NCBI GenBank assembly: GCA_008931825.1
Contig: QXVZ01013980.1
Span: forward strand, 26,865-90,864
Reading direction: 5' to 3'
Source: Phallusia fumigata
Taxonomy: Eukaryota; Chordata; Ascidiacea; Phlebobranchia; Ascidiidae
DNA length: 64,000 nucleotides
Below, one piece after another: positions 11,799 to 24,851 of the stretch. Position 1 is the stretch's first letter, and every line of letters begins with the position of its first letter. The position numbers and the translations under genes were made by a program. Under the pieces are notes generated by a model that saw only the letters and a program-made list of their open reading frames with translations, was not told the DNA's origin and searched no databases.

Positions 11799-14700
11799 TT
11801 AAAACTTGGTCATTTTTCGGTGGGTGTCGCTACGGTTTTGAAGGTTTTCAATTGATTTGCTAGAAGATTGGATAGACTGGAGCTGCTCTAAGGCGTCCGT
11901 CAGTTTTTCTTGCAGCTGTTTTGCAACTTTTGGATTTCTAAAGAAAAATATCAGAAGTGGTAAACAATACAAAGAACGAGGTATACTGTACAAGTTTTGC
12001 TGCGAGAAAAGTTATATCAAAGGCATGTGTATGAAATTTCGAACAGTTTGCCGTCAGTGGCCCGAATTTATCGAGAAGCTGTTACAACTTCAGTTACAAG
12101 TGCGATATGTTGACAATTACAGTTGTCATACCTTCGCAAAATACAACATAATTTATCCTCCAACTTGTATTACAGTGCAAGTTTTGCTAAAAACTATTTA
12201 ATCGAAACACATCACGCCATCTTACTTGTCTTGGTTTCGCTTCACTGATTCACGCAATTTTTTTACTCTTCCATTTAACTCTTTGATTTTCGAGTCGTTG
12301 TGAAGCAAATGCGCGCTGAGTTTTTTACGCTGTGACGACACACTGCTTTGCCTAATACCGAACGAGTCGTTTGATTTGAGTTTGGGGATTTCAGTGTTCT
12401 TCCGTTTTCTTTTATCGCCCAAAGTTTTGTTAAGAAAGTGAAAAACGGATGGAGAGCGATGTTTCTTCACCAGGTGGCGCCTTTGGTCCTCTTGTTTCTT
12501 AACAAGATTTGTTGCTGATTAGTTGTCTTCCGTTGGCCAACACTTATACACACGCTACTAAAGAAAAAAAGCAAACAAAATAGCAAATCAAAAACCAATT
12601 GTTTCAGTGTCACTAGATGTCTGCTTGAAAGGTATTATATAGGACGAGTGTTTGTTTTGAAATACAAAAGAATTGTTGGATGATTAGATTTGCAACTTAG
12701 TCACCAGTGTGGTGTCACATTTGACAAGCCACTATACTAACATCTTAAAATGAACCTTGAACGAGGTACATCAGTAAGTACTGCGTACGTTGGATTTTGT
12801 GGCATACAAATGTGCATGCAAGGGGGCAATGACCCAAATTTTAAAATTGTACATTGCAGGCTACTCCTGGTAATAATCTGAGTTTCACACTAAGTTGGGT
12901 TACTTGTCACACCTCAAATTTTTGAGCTGGCTACAGTAATTTGACCATTAGGTAGTTCACTAACCACAATGCTATCTTGCCTACGATTACACACATGCAC
13001 TCCACTTCGTAAGCTAAGTTAGCAAAGTCTATGTCAGGTATGTTAAAGGAACAAGCAAAACACTTACATGCAAACCCACCTGTTGCTTCTTCTCTTTGAT
13101 GTTCATACAATGATCAAGAGACTTGCCTTGCGGTAGAACCACTACCGGCACAGGTTCCACTCGGCCCTCACCACACTTTCCCAGCCCCTGGCCTAATTTG
13201 TACCTGAAATTTTGAATATTGTAGCACTATTGTAGCATTAGGAATAGTTTGGTGCTCTTACCCAAGGAACTAACTTAGGGTTATTACAAAAATATGACTT
13301 ATCCTAATGAACTTCCACTGGTTGAACGTTTTTATTGGCATTCTTGATGCTAAGCCAAGTTTTGAGTTACCAAGCTGGCTATTTGAATTGATTTAAAAAC
13401 ATAAATGGAAGTATGGTGCAGTAAACAGATTTATGTATTTCATGCAGAGTTTCAAAATAAACAAGTGAAATTGCAAGGGACTTCTGCATTGTATAGAGTC
13501 TAAATAATTGAGGAGAGTGGAATAAAACGTTACCACCAAAATTAAAAAATGACTCACCCAAATTTCATCATAATTTTTGATCCAATCCCTTTTGTATGTT
13601 CCTCCCATGCACCGACTTTGTTCAAATCAGTCGTCGTTCTGGCTGATAAAACAATTGTGAACAAAAACACTAGACAATGGACACAGTATTTCTACATTAG
13701 ATAAATGGATAACAAGCATGCATTGGAACCACCTAAATTAAGAACTGGTATGCAAACATGGCGAAATTCTAACAAATTTGCATTGTCAGTCTTATATGGG
13801 CGGGTTCTCTACCAAACCATAACAATAAAATCTTGTCTGGCAATTGCAAATACTGTAAACCTCAGTTAATCCAGATTCGATTGGACTGACATATTCATTC
13901 AGGCGCAGATTTTGTTTACCCGAAGACGTTTGTTTCAAGCCTGACATATCTAGGGTAATTCATTGGACAAAATCACCCTACTTTAACACATTACTGACCT
14001 AAACAAGATAGAATTCCTTGAAAAAAAACTGATCTATGAAACCAGAATGCATTTATGTATTGAATACCCGAAAAGCATTGGGCAACAAACATGAAAACTA
14101 ACTGTTACGTTATCTGCAGGAAATGATGGTGGTTAATTAGCCAAGTGATTACAATAATAATGTTGTAGCCTAAATTAAAAAAGCAACTTTTATCTGGCTC
14201 AAGGGAAGATCCAGATGCAATTAGCTGGATTAACTTAAGCGCTTTGTTGAGAAAAACATTTGTATTTTAATCATTTGTACCTTCAACTTTATCTGGATTG
14301 ACCGAAATTTACTGTAACTACATTCATTTACTGCAAAACTTAGTGTGACTACAAGTTAAAGGAAAATATCGATTATTTTCAGGTGTGTCTGTTGATAACA
14401 AGTGCATCATCAAGCATGTGAGTAAGGAATAAAAGCACTATTGCCATTTGGTAACCCACTTGTTGTCATGGAGAACCCGTCATCAAGCAGGATGACATCA
14501 TCATCTTCAGAGTCACCACTACTATCGCTATGGTGATCAATCGGGACAATATCAGCAATACCAAGGTTGCTTGTCAAACTTTTGTGAGTAAACCTGTAAA
14601 ACACTGGAGTCATAGGATACTGTTTATTTGACCATTCCAATATTGCCCAAAAGGGTGAATTTGCATGGGGGGTAGTGCCTGAAAACTGGCTGAAAACCGA

Positions 14701-16383
14701 TTCAATGTGCATTCTCTTATTTGGATCACAATTTCTTCAGTTCTTTGCCTGTGGCCTGCTCAGTTGCATAAAAAAGAAATCATAAGTTGCTTTTTGAAAT
14801 TTAAAGTTATGTTCTTACTTGATTGTAAATTGGTGATCACCAAGACATTCTACCACTGAAGCAAGGTGCCACAAACCATCGGGATGTTTTGCTAAACATG
14901 AAGAATCTACTGTAAAGTTTGTGAAGTCAGGTTCCTTAAATATTCGGAGGTTGTACAAACTAACTGTGTGCCCATGGGAGTATTTGCAACTTTCCTCTGA
15001 AAACCTATGAAAAGTGAATTACACTAGTATTTGCAAGATGTCTATAATTAACAGAATGTTATCCTTCTGGGAAGAGGACCCATACTGACTTATGCTAAGA
15101 TGACTGAGTGGTTAGCCTAACTGCCTGGTGATCCTGTCTTGGCCTCTTGTGTTTTCCTGAGCATGAAACTAACACAGCATTACACCAAACCCACAAAAAC
15201 CAATGGGTTGACAAAAACTAAAGTCACCAACTTCAAAAACAGAAAAAAAATCAAACAAAACATGAACAAAGGAATTGCAGTGGGGCAGGTAGCTTAATAC
15301 GGGACACATCGTGAGCATAATGCTTTGTTCCGGTCCCTCCCCCAGGATTAAAAAAATTCTTATTTGGGATTCCAGTGTCTGACTGGGTTATGCCCATAAT
15401 GAGTCTGATCTCAGGCTACCCGGTATCATGCAGTTTAGTTCTAACATTTGTCAGATTTTTACCTGCACTTTTCATCCAGAAGATATGGACATAGTCTCAT
15501 CAGTTCTAAAGTTGGATTAAGAAATAAAACTTTAACTTGCACATCGTCCCCGTCCATTGTTTCAACAACATTCATTATCATGGCATTGTGGTAACTGGTC
15601 CCCAACCAATCTGTTACAAATGGAGCTTGACATTTTGTGCCAGAAATATCATTACTAGTTTGAATTGTGTCTAAAAATTCCTCATTTAAAATGTCAGTTT
15701 CATTAGGGGAAGGATTCTTAAACTGTTTTGTAGTGTGTTTAGGAATGATTGTTGGTTTAACTTCTTTAGAAGTAAAATCTGTGTTGTTTTCATTGTCTCC
15801 AATATCAGCATAAAACTTTGCCATCTCATCATTCAAACAAGTAACCTCTTTAACATTCTTCGATGAAGATTTTTCCTAAACAGGAATCAATTAAACATAT
15901 TGATTTGGTTAAAACCTTTTGACTGTATGTAAACCTACAGTGGGAAAAAATCACAGGCTTATGTAAATCACTATTTTATAATCATTTACCAACATGCTAA
16001 CTACCTGGTCATTGTTTTCAAGGGCAGACATGAGTTGGCTTTTTTCATAAGACAACAAACTTTCTTGGGTAAGCGTAATCAATTCCTTCATGTCGTTTTG
16101 TAACTGGGTCAATTCGGCATCTCCTTGACGATGTGAAAGTGCAAGTTCAACCTTAACGTTTTACAACATCTAATGAATGAGAAGTAGCAACAAAACTTGT
16201 TCTGACAGTGTCAAACACGATTTTCCTTTTTACTGCATAAGCTTAGCACTGTAGAAGTTCGTACTTGAACAGATGACCAATTTTATTGCCCAACAAAAAA
16301 CGACAAACTTTAGAATAAAAACAATTCCAAACCTGATTCAGTTGAGCCTGGTATGACTTCAATGTCATTTTAAGGTCATCCAT
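11799..16383 (-). CDS. ZGPAT: ZGPAT, CCCH zinc-finger and G-patch protein
   Basis: Nine exons, in order of transcription: 16333-16383, 16005-16151, 15463-15875, 14819-15004, 14460-14593, 13558-13642, 13080-13203, 12226-12497, 11799-11937. They total 1551 nt (516 residues; human is about 531). Domain order matches human ZGPAT. There is an N-terminal coiled coil (residues 1-66). A CCCH finger follows, spanning exons 3 and 4 (CPYLLDEKC, then FSEESCKYSHG). A Tudor-like block contains CLAKHPDGLWH. The G-patch is WEEHTKGIGSKIMMKFGYK followed by LGQGLGKCGEGRVEP. A final coiled coil ends SDTHRKMTKF, where human ends ADTHKKMTEF. Known role in mammals: a DNA-binding repressor that recruits NuRD, and a G-patch protein linked to splicing. 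An acidic Ser/Asp stretch lies before the G-patch. The exon 5 donor (AA/gtgggt) was chosen because it keeps frame into the G-patch exon. Confidence 0.93.
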
Positions 16384-16399
16384 ATTCAACAATTCACCT

Positions 16400-19300
16400 A
16401 TTAACCTTTATTACTTTTGTAGCTTTTTATGTCTAAATTAAAAAGAAAAATCAAATTGACGTATTGCTTCGAACACATTATTTCACATTATTAGGTATTA
16501 CACATTTGTATGATAAAACAGAAGCCAACAAATCAAATTAAATACCATATTTTTAAGGGTTTCATTGCGGCACTACAGGTTTTAAAATTTTAATGCAAGT
16601 ACTAGGATGGATTAATCTAGTACAGTAACTTACACAAACTCACAACATTAATTATTTTAGGTATGTCAAAGTTTCAGGAGGTAACATGTTTTGACATCAT
16701 GGTGAACTGAGCACTGATGAGCCATGGAAGAGTTTTGTTTCAAGGAAAAGGTTTGGGAAAAAGTGGTTTTGGCACAAAATTACAGCAGGAAATGCAAATA
16801 TACAGAAAAGCACAAATTGAAACAGTGTTTTTCTTTCAGCCAATATTTGCAAGGTGGAAAAAATGGGAATAAAAATGTACACGACGATAAATTTTAATAA
16901 CATTTTGGAAAGAAAGCAGATATTCTAATTAAAACAAAACTGAACCCAAGAACTTAGTTGCAGAAATTTGTGTGGAACCTGTTACTACGTGCTGTGTTGC
17001 TACATAACAACAAACACAAACACATATCATTAGTTCTACCTTTTTTCAATGCAAAAGTAAATTGGGGCCAAATGTTCTCTAATGCATTTTTGTAAACTTG
17101 TCTACTTTAGTTTTAATACTGAACAAAGAGGTATATACCAAAAGTACTATTGTTTAAAGGTAACTCTTAATACCACACCAGAATAAAAATCAAAGATCAG
17201 TAGTTAAGTACCATTAGCACTGTAAAACGTGACTGGAAGTATACTAACATTATAGAGTAGCAAACAGTGGCACATCAGGAGAAGAAATTAAGATTACATT
17301 GCAAAAAGCAAAAAAATGGGGGGCACTTTTCAAAGTCAAAATTTTTTACAACTCAGTAGATGAAAAACATTGCAAGAAGGCAACAATTTATCTAACATGG
17401 TAAACAGCATTTCTGAATTTTGTTTTATAAAAAGTCAGCAGTTGTTTAACATGTATTAAACAGAAACGTTTGTTGATTAGTTCATTTGTAATTATTCTAT
17501 AATAGATCAATTAAGGGTTACAAAACGTGGTATTTCTGACATTGGATAATAATTATGTGAAACTTCATTTTCTGTCACTTTAACAATGTTTATTCCTGAC
17601 TGTTGATCTCCAAGTTGACAACCGATCGCTGACGACACCACAACCTGAATCTATACACAGAAGTTTTTAATTACGTTTGAGAAACGTTTTTAGGCACAAT
17701 GTTAGATGTCTGTGGATTAGATGTAAATTTTTGCAAATTTTTATCTTTTCAAAAGAAATACAAAATTTTCAAAAGTAAACAGAAAGAAAATAACATTTGT
17801 CCCTGATTTAAAAGAAGACCTATCACAATTTTTTGAGATCACAATTTTTTTTTCTACCAACAAACTGTTCTTCTTTTAAAAACATAAAACATTCCAGATA
17901 AAGATCTTACTGTTTGTTCAGTTCCATCGTCATTAGTTCTGCTCCAAACCCCACCCGCTTCTCTATGATAGTGACCATGAAAAACTGTTTTTATCCCAGC
18001 ATCAGCAAGCTTGTTCAACAATAAAAGTCGATCAGCTTTTCGGATGGAAAAGTAATTGTCCTCTTCATCGACATTATTCAGAAATAATGGAATGTGCATG
18101 AACAGAATCACATGCTGAGACAAACTGGTTTCGGCTCTGCAGAAAATATATGTAAGTATTTACAATGAGATCAGAGCCTAATGAAAGTACAACATATTCA
18201 CACATAAAACATACATAAAAAACAAATGTATATGTATACTATTTTGGACACAACAAAGTTAAGGTATAAATAGGCAATACTAAATATGTTACCTATTTAG
18301 CAAGCACAATTTTTATTTGTAATATATACTGCAATTGATTAAACATTGGCCTTTACTGTTTAATATCATTGCTGCCTACTGAAACTCATTGTTTACAGAT
18401 TGAAAATAAAATTTGTGTTTTTGAAAAGGAAGAACTCAGTCAACTGACTCATGCAGTGCAGAGGTAAACCAGGTATCTTGAGCAGCCGATCTTTCTGGTG
18501 TAAGTGAGTCGTTAAAGAAGTACTGAGAATCGATCACAATGTAAAACACTCCTCCCACCCAAAATGTGTAATACTCATCTCCAAACTCCTGGTTGTAAAT
18601 ATCTCTCATCTCATTGGTTGGAACATTACCAACATCATGGTTGCCGCTGGCAACAAATATTGGAATGCTCTTGTTAGTTCGAGAAAATGAAGCTTGAACT
18701 GATGCATATTGTTCCCCCCGATACCGCTCACCTAGAATATAAGTTTTTAATTTTTTGTCTTTGCTATTCCTGAGGTTTGACATTTATCATAATCTTTGCT
18801 GCATTAACACAACAACCAACAGCTGCTTTTCTAACATTTCAAAATAAAAACAAGTAAATATAAAAGTGCTGGCAGGTCAGGACTGTCTACCGTAAACTAT
18901 TCCATTGCTTGTACAGGGCTCAGTAAACATTTTGGGTAAAACTGTAAAGCTGTTGAGGGTTTGTGATGAACAAAATTTACCTGGATAGGCATTTAAAATG
19001 TCACCACCAAGAAACAGGAATTTTGGTTGAGGATTTATGTTATTGACACCATCGACTGCTTCATTCATCAGTTCAATTTCTTTGTCCCATTTGCCACCTG
19101 TGGTACAGTTTTCTTTTAGCAAAATGTCTTCAATACACAACTACAATTCAAGCCATTAAGTGTTTTGAATTTCAAGCACAAGGTATTTTTCGCTTCTGTG
19201 CACTCGATATTTAGGTGCAACTTCCATGCATACTTACCTCATAAAAAAAATGTCAATTCATGTTCAAAAAATATACATTAGCACAAAAGCTAAATTTCTC

Positions 19301-20825
19301 CACCTACAGTGATTAAGTTTGTATTGGATGCAGAAAACCTCATAAGGGTCACATATTTTTTCCAGTTATACACATTTATTTGGACTTTGTTTTTAAATTG
19401 TATTTATAGTTATTCCGTTGCTTTTCATATGGTTTAGTTTGTACATACCATCTCCACTTTCTTTATATTCATTTATTAATCCTGGTTGAGGATCGGTAGC
19501 AAATACAAAAACATATGGACCTTTCCACCTCCCTTGTGTTTCTGTAAATAAATGTCACATTACAGGCCAAATAAGGTGCCATTTGCAAGTGGTGAAAAAC
19601 GTCGCATAAACATGGGCAGGTGGACTGTGGCACAGAATCCTTTATTACACTGCTACACAGAAGGCTAATCAATTTAAACTTATTAAAGTTTGTAAGCTTA
19701 CCTATTATTTAATGATATTTTCCACACATACATAAACCATTTTTATGACATTGGATATTATGATCAATAGCCTTATTACATGGGGTCCCTAATTTCATTG
19801 ACATTTTATGCGGTAAATGTTTCTGCAAGCATAAATACATGGGTTCCCAATTTAAAGTAAATAGTAAATCAGTTTTTTAAATCCGTCAAATTATTTTAAC
19901 AACATGTCAATTGCAATTAGTACGTCAAAAGCATTAAACTTAAACCAGTGGCGGGAAACAACAATTAAGTCAATCGTCTGCTCTAGTTTCAACATGTCGA
20001 TCGCCTCTGACTTTTGTTTGCTTCACGATATTTATAACAACGGCATTTTTCAAACAAAACTATGGCAAGTAAAAATTATTCATCAAACGGTTGGTGTCGG
20101 ACTTAAGGACTTGGGATTCCCACTTTCCTCCCGGCATTTTCCGAATTTAAAACAAAATTCCCGGGAATATGGCAACAACGCAAAATAAATTTACACGTCG
20201 AAAAAATCGTCACTTGAGCAGCTTTCGTTTTTAGTCTCTAAAATGTACAAGTGCGCCAACTCGCGGACAAAAAATATCCAATCATAAAATTTACGCAAAA
20301 TTGCGGGGTTGTAGCATTGTACAACGCAATACGTACCGTACTGCCATCCTTGCTTACCAATACGTTGACAAATAGTGACCTTTGGCCGTGCGGCTTGCAA
20401 TCGGACAACAAACTCTGAACGACCTTTTCAACGCAGTTATGTGGTGCGCTATATACTTCCTTTGGCAATTTGTATTTGTGTGGGTAAGTTAAGTCAGTTA
20501 AATCCAGTACCTTCAACAAAGTGTATTTTGTAATGAAATAAACTTTATACTAACCTTCGGTATATTCCTCAACTAAATGGTGTCTGGCCTTGACAAAGCT
20601 GCTTGTGGAAGTCAATGGATTTGACAATACGGCATTACTACACAAAGATGCAGTTAGAAATATTTTTAGCACGAGGTTTAAAGTACAAGTACCCATTTCG
20701 TATCTGCAACACAAGCCATTAACCATATACAATACCGTGGATATATAGTATTCAAACGTGAAGGCAGCATGCATAAAGTGCAGTTTAGTCAAAGCCTTTC
20801 CAAAGATAATTTGCAACTTGCATCG
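16400..20825. repeat. Segmental duplication, copy 1 (ZGPAT 5' flank plus CPPED1)
   Basis: From the ZGPAT 5' UTR (ctttttatgtctaaattaaa near 16420) through the whole CPPED1 copy 1 and its 5' flank, the sequence aligns with 23905-28470. Shared non-coding blocks include gtatgtcaaagtt followed by aggaggtaacatgttttgac (16660 against 24162) and tggtttt or tttttt ggcacaaaatt (16760 against 24266). Between the ZGPAT start and the CPPED1 stop there is no other gene. Confidence 0.75.
17507..20696 (-). CDS. CPPED1-like metallophosphatase, copy 1, with signal peptide
   Basis: Six exons: 20555-20696, 19449-19541, 18981-19097, 18449-18731, 17911-18136, 17507-17650. They total 1005 nt (334 residues). The calcineurin-like phosphoesterase fold is clear: ATDPQPG, then FLFLGGDILNAYPG, ASGNHDVGN, MHIPLF and HGHYHREAGG, and the C-terminal VVVSSAIGCQLG. 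All align with human CPPED1 (CSTP1), a Ser/Thr phosphatase of 314 residues reported to act on Akt. The odd feature is the N-terminus: MGTCTLNLVLKIFLTASLC followed by SNAVLS reads as a signal peptide, which the human protein lacks. This copy is therefore predicted to be secreted or luminal. Exon 4 ends in CATGA/gtcagt; this donor gives exactly the human spacing between the Trp of exon 4 and the QHV of exon 5. Exon phases and most exon lengths equal those of copy 2. Confidence 0.9.
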
Positions 20826-21789
20826 TCAAAACTGTACTGCAGCGGTCATAATTTACTTCGAAAATAAATGCAGCACATGAATCTGCACTGACTCCGCACT
20901 GCGTTTCCTAATTTCGCCTTGAACTCAACACCGTCTAGCTAGGTACAAACTCCACTCATTTTGCACAACAGCGTTGGTTCCCGAACAAAAAGCGTCAAAA
21001 TGTGCAAGCATTATGCAAACACATTGCACCGGACAAATTTACACAAAGAAGTGTGCATAAACATGTGACGTCAAGTAAGTCATTATCACGGGAACTATAA
21101 TGCTGCAAACGTGATGACAACCATAACTACCATGGGCGCTGACAAGTAGGGTCAAGGGGGGACACTTGCAATAACGAAAAATGTAATTTATTGATTGCAT
21201 ATGTTTTATCAAACAGATCTCATTGGTAAAAAAGAACTGGAGTGTCCGCGAGAAGAAGAAGATCATTATGTACAAGAATGCGCTCTGGAACTGTCTATTT
21301 TCACCAACTTGTAGAGTCGGCAGGTACTCGTTGACCCAACTTGACCAAAGTTGATTGGCAAGGTATTGCACCTGACGTCAATGACGTCTTACGTAGTTGT
21401 CCTGTATGTCGAAAACTCCTGGCGGCAATCTATCACAATGCTCCAGCAAACATGAAATAATTTGGCGTTCAAAGTCTTGAGAGTTTCATCACTTGGCGTT
21501 TGGTCAGACATGAAAGCACTTTAATTGGTATTTTACTAAAAGAACGGGGGGCCGCTGCCAAACCATGTAAATGGCGGTAGAAGGATTAAAAGCCCATTTA
21601 ACATCGCGCTGTCTGAGACAATCATTAAATTTATTGTGCTTGATTCTAAGCCTTGAACGAATCGCACAAAACGCGCTTTAGGTCCAAAAAAGGAGGTCCC
21701 GTTGTCGCACAAGCTTTCGGAAACAGCGCAACGTTGAGACGTTATAAGGCGCGAGAAAAATGAAGTGCACATGTAGAGTTTTGCGTGTC
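20826..21789. other. Spacer between the duplicated CPPED1 segments, left part
   Basis: No recognisable gene. A minus-strand frame of 40 residues (21389-21511, starting MSDQTPSDETLKTLNAK) and short frames at 21039-21371 and 21536-21772 have no family resemblance or splice partners. This stretch has no counterpart next to copy 2. Confidence 0.4.
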
Positions 21790-21855
21790 GAGAATATGAT
21801 ATTGCATGAGCGCCATTAACATCTGTGCGACCTTGTGTTTTATATCACACCTCCG

Positions 21856-21856
21856 N
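21856..21856. other. Single N, likely assembly gap
   Basis: The only ambiguous base seen. By comparison with the right arm of the fold-back and with the related arm at 22836, roughly 250 bases of arm sequence are absent here. The N therefore probably stands for a collapsed or unsequenced stretch rather than one uncertain base. Confidence 0.6.
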
Positions 21857-22061
21857 CCTAGCGACAGACGCAGAAGCAATCTGTAGTAACAAAACACGGC
21901 GACGAAACGCCACGCCATAACATGGAATTTGACACCACGACTTTTGTGTTCTGACTTTTGTTTGTGCCACGACTTATCTCGTATAGCACATAACTAATAA
22001 CATGCTATTTCGTATTTGGGGTTACATACTATGAGCAGTTGTGTACTATACGAGATAAGTC

Positions 22062-22191
22062 TTGGCACACAAAAAAGTCAAAACACAAACGTCGTGGCAC
22101 ACAGAAAAGTCAGAATACAAACGTCGTGGCGCACAAAAAAGTCAGAATACAAACGTCGTGGTACACATCAAAGTCAGAACACAAAAGTCGT
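22062..22191. repeat. Minisatellite, 32-bp unit, four copies
   Basis: Four units of about 32 bp, each with the form ggcacac..aaagtca then ..acaaacgtcgtgg, lie in the right arm of the fold-back. The opposite arm holds only about one unit, so the array expanded, or the other side collapsed, after the palindrome formed. Overlapping open frames here are by-products of the repeat. Confidence 0.75.
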
Positions 22192-22835
22192 GGTGTCAAA
22201 TTCCATGTTATGGCGTGGCGTTTCGTCGCCGTGTTTGTTACTACAGATTGCTTCTGCGTCTGTCGCTAGGAACTATTTGTCTGGAGACTAGCTTCACGCA
22301 AGAACCGTTTCAGATAGACTTGTATTATCGTTGCTGATTCCAAACGAATAGAAGGGAATCATTTCATTGGGAAGGAATTGATTCCAACAGAGTGAAATAT
22401 AACCGAAATGATCCCGATAGAATCGGAATCCGGAATCCGGAATGCGGAATGATTGTGTGTCACAACGTACGTGAATATATAGTGGTATAAAGTGACAAAG
22501 AAGTTAAGCGATGAAGTACGGAGGTGTGATATAAACACAAGGTCGCACAAATGTTAATGTCGCTTATTCAATATCAAATTCTCAGCTCTCAAATTTTCAT
22601 GCTTTCCATTCGGTTAACTCGAAAGTTAGTTCTATTTTACAATCGCTACTTTCTTCTTGGGTATCATTGCTCTATCACAACCCAAGTGCTATAGCTGTAG
22701 TTTGTTTTAGCACACACCTTTAGAAGAACTAACGCCAATTGACAAATATCCCATTAAGGTTTGCGGGGTCTCATGGTGTTGTAGCAGGGTAGAAGCTTCC
22801 AGTTTGCTGTAGCTTGACCCTTTTTGAACTTGGAT

Positions 22836-23260
22836 GACTGTGTAGAGTTTTTCGTGTCGAGAATATTGCATAAGCGCCATTAACATCTGTGCGACCTTGT
22901 GTTTTATATCACACCTCCGTATTTCATCGCTTCGACTTGTCGTCAATCGATAGTATCATGTTTAACACCTTGATACGTCATTGTCACTTTACCACTATAT
23001 ATTCACGTACATTGTGACACACAATTATTCAATTCGATCAGGCATTCTATTCTATTCCATTCTTTCCTTGTCGTTTTCGCATTTCGATTCCGTTGGAATC
23101 ATTCCAACCCAATGGAATGCTTTCCTTCGTTCGGAATCGGAAACGATAATACAAGACTCTCGGAAACGGTTCTTGCGTCAAGCTAGTCTCCAGACAGACG
23201 GACAGCACCAAGGGTTGAGCGACAGAAGCAGAAGCGATCGGTAGTAACAAGCACGACGTC
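22836..23260. repeat. Diverged extra arm of the fold-back family
   Basis: In the same orientation as the left arm of the neighbouring fold-back: tgtagagtttttcgtgtcga, then gcgccattaacatctgtgcg, tatatcacacctccg, and on to tcttgcgtcaagctagtctc and agcagaagcgatcggtagta. It includes the section missing at the N, so it shows what a full arm looks like. No matching right arm is seen within the following 600 bases. Confidence 0.65.
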
Positions 23261-23904
23261 ACTCGCGCAAACCACGGATGCGACACACAAAAGATCAAGG
23301 TGGAATGCACAGCAGCTACACCGTCATGACAAGGCGTTATGTGACGGGAACTCACAGGAGAGTGAGTTTAGGCACAGTGTGACAGTGTGAAAAATTCGAC
23401 TGGGGGGGGACGTTGGTGGGACCAGCCGAGGGGGGTCCTATACTGCAACTCGTTCTAGAGAAAGAGAAAGGAGTGCAAAAAACACAACACAAAAAGGCAA
23501 TGGTACAATCAAACCATTAACAACGCAGCACTTTTGACGTGGTGATGTTCATGCAAGTCCCCTGCATATGAACGCAAACCATGTTGTTATGTTATTAGAT
23601 CTAGAGGGTTTCCCACATCGTCTCTACTTGTTGATACAACAACTCACAAAATAACTTAACGTGATTTACCTGGACGTGTCGCACGCTGCATTCGTCATAA
23701 CGGAGCGAGTCAGTACCGAAAACTGCCTTTACAACGCTCGGTTCCTAGCGTCGTCCAGTTTTTCCAGGGTTTGTATTTGAAGCGAGGCGCAAGTCCCGAT
23801 CCCAATTTCGTTGTTTTTTTGGTGGGGGGACGATGTACACCGTTTTATTCTATTGTAGAGCGCCTTCGGCGTCTTGTACAGTTTAAACAATACTATTTGA
23901 TCCC
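23261..23904. other. Spacer between duplicated segments, right part
   Basis: No gene seen. It contains G- and T-rich stretches such as ctgggggggga near 23401 and ttttttggtggggggacgat near 23820. It ends where homology to the ZGPAT 5' flank begins. Confidence 0.4.
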
Positions 23905-24851
23905 ACTTTTTTAACGCATTTATTACTCTTCCATGCTTTTTTGGCTTTTTATGTCTTAAGTAAAAAGAAAAAAATCAAATTTACTTGTCCCCCCAAAAAA
24001 ATTGTCCCAAAATGTTGATAAACGGACAATTGCATGATAAAACATATTTTATTAGGAATGTTTCATTGTAACAGTACAAGATTTAAAAATTTAATGTGAG
24101 TCCTGGGATGAATTAATATGCTGCAGTTACTTACATAAAAACACAACATAACTTATTATAGGTATGTCAAAGTTTTAGGAGGTAACATGTTTTGACTTCG
24201 CAGTGAACTGAGCAGTAATGAGTCAAGAAAATTTGTTCCAAGAAAAAGGTTTGGGAAGATGTTTTTTTGGCACAAAATTTATGAATGAAGAAGGAAATGC
24301 ATACAGTAAAACACAATCAAAACAATATTGAAGAAAACGCAAGGTAGAAAAAATATGAAGAAAACCCAAAGAAACTCATAAAATTAACATGTACACAACT
24401 TAACCAAACGAAAAATCAAATACACTTTTAAAAATGATTGCGATATAGATATAAATGTCACCTGATTAGAACAAAACTAATTCCAAAAATCTAATGGGCA
24501 GAAATTCTGCCTTTGTCAGTGCAATAAAAAAAAAGGTAAATTAAAGACATCAGAACAGTACATAGTGGTTGGAAGTATACTCACAATATTTGAAGTAGAA
24601 ACAGTGTTACATCGTAATGAAGAAATTATTAAGGTTACACTTCATAAATGCAATTACACAAATACAGAGGGATCACTTTTTTAAAGTGATTTTACAACTG
24701 ATTAGATACAATGATAAACATTGTGAAAAAGGAAACAGTTAAGCCAACATAGCAAACACCATTTCTGAGTTTTGTTCAATAAAAGTTAATAGTGGTTTTA
24801 ACACAATGTGCCAGTCATTCGTGTATTAAACAGAAACACTTGTTAATTGGT

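Larger units (their letters stand above)
21790..22583. repeat. Large fold-back (inverted repeat) element with an assembly gap
   Basis: The left arm (21790-21990) is inverted relative to the right arm (22041-22583) around a loop of about 50 bases. Matching ends are gagaatatgatattgcat (left) against the complement of aatatcaaattctc (right). Inner ends are cttatctcgtatagcac against gtactatacgagataag. The left arm contains an N at 21856. There it jumps from cacacctccg directly to ctagcgacagacg, while the right arm has about 250 more bases between the same two points. It has no coding sequence. Confidence 0.75.

Noticed and set aside
14410-14459. Read-through extension of ZGPAT exon 5 ending in SHA and a stop
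   Set aside because: A good donor (AA/gtgggt) just before it joins in the correct phase to the exon carrying the first half of the G-patch. The extension would end the protein before that domain.
21389-21511. Minus-strand 40-residue frame starting MSDQTPSDETLKTLNAK
   Set aside because: No family resemblance, no convincing splice partners, and it lies in the repeat-rich spacer. It could be a chance frame or a transposon remnant.
22062-22191. Regularly repeated 32-bp units resembling a CRISPR array
   Set aside because: Units are head to tail without spacers, lie in a eukaryotic fold-back repeat, and no cas-like gene is present.
22016-22337. Three overlapping plus-strand frames of 76-91 residues with Lys/Ser/Gln repeats
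   Set aside because: They are three reading frames of the same 32-bp minisatellite in the fold-back arm. The repeat length explains the open frames, and there is no protein family.
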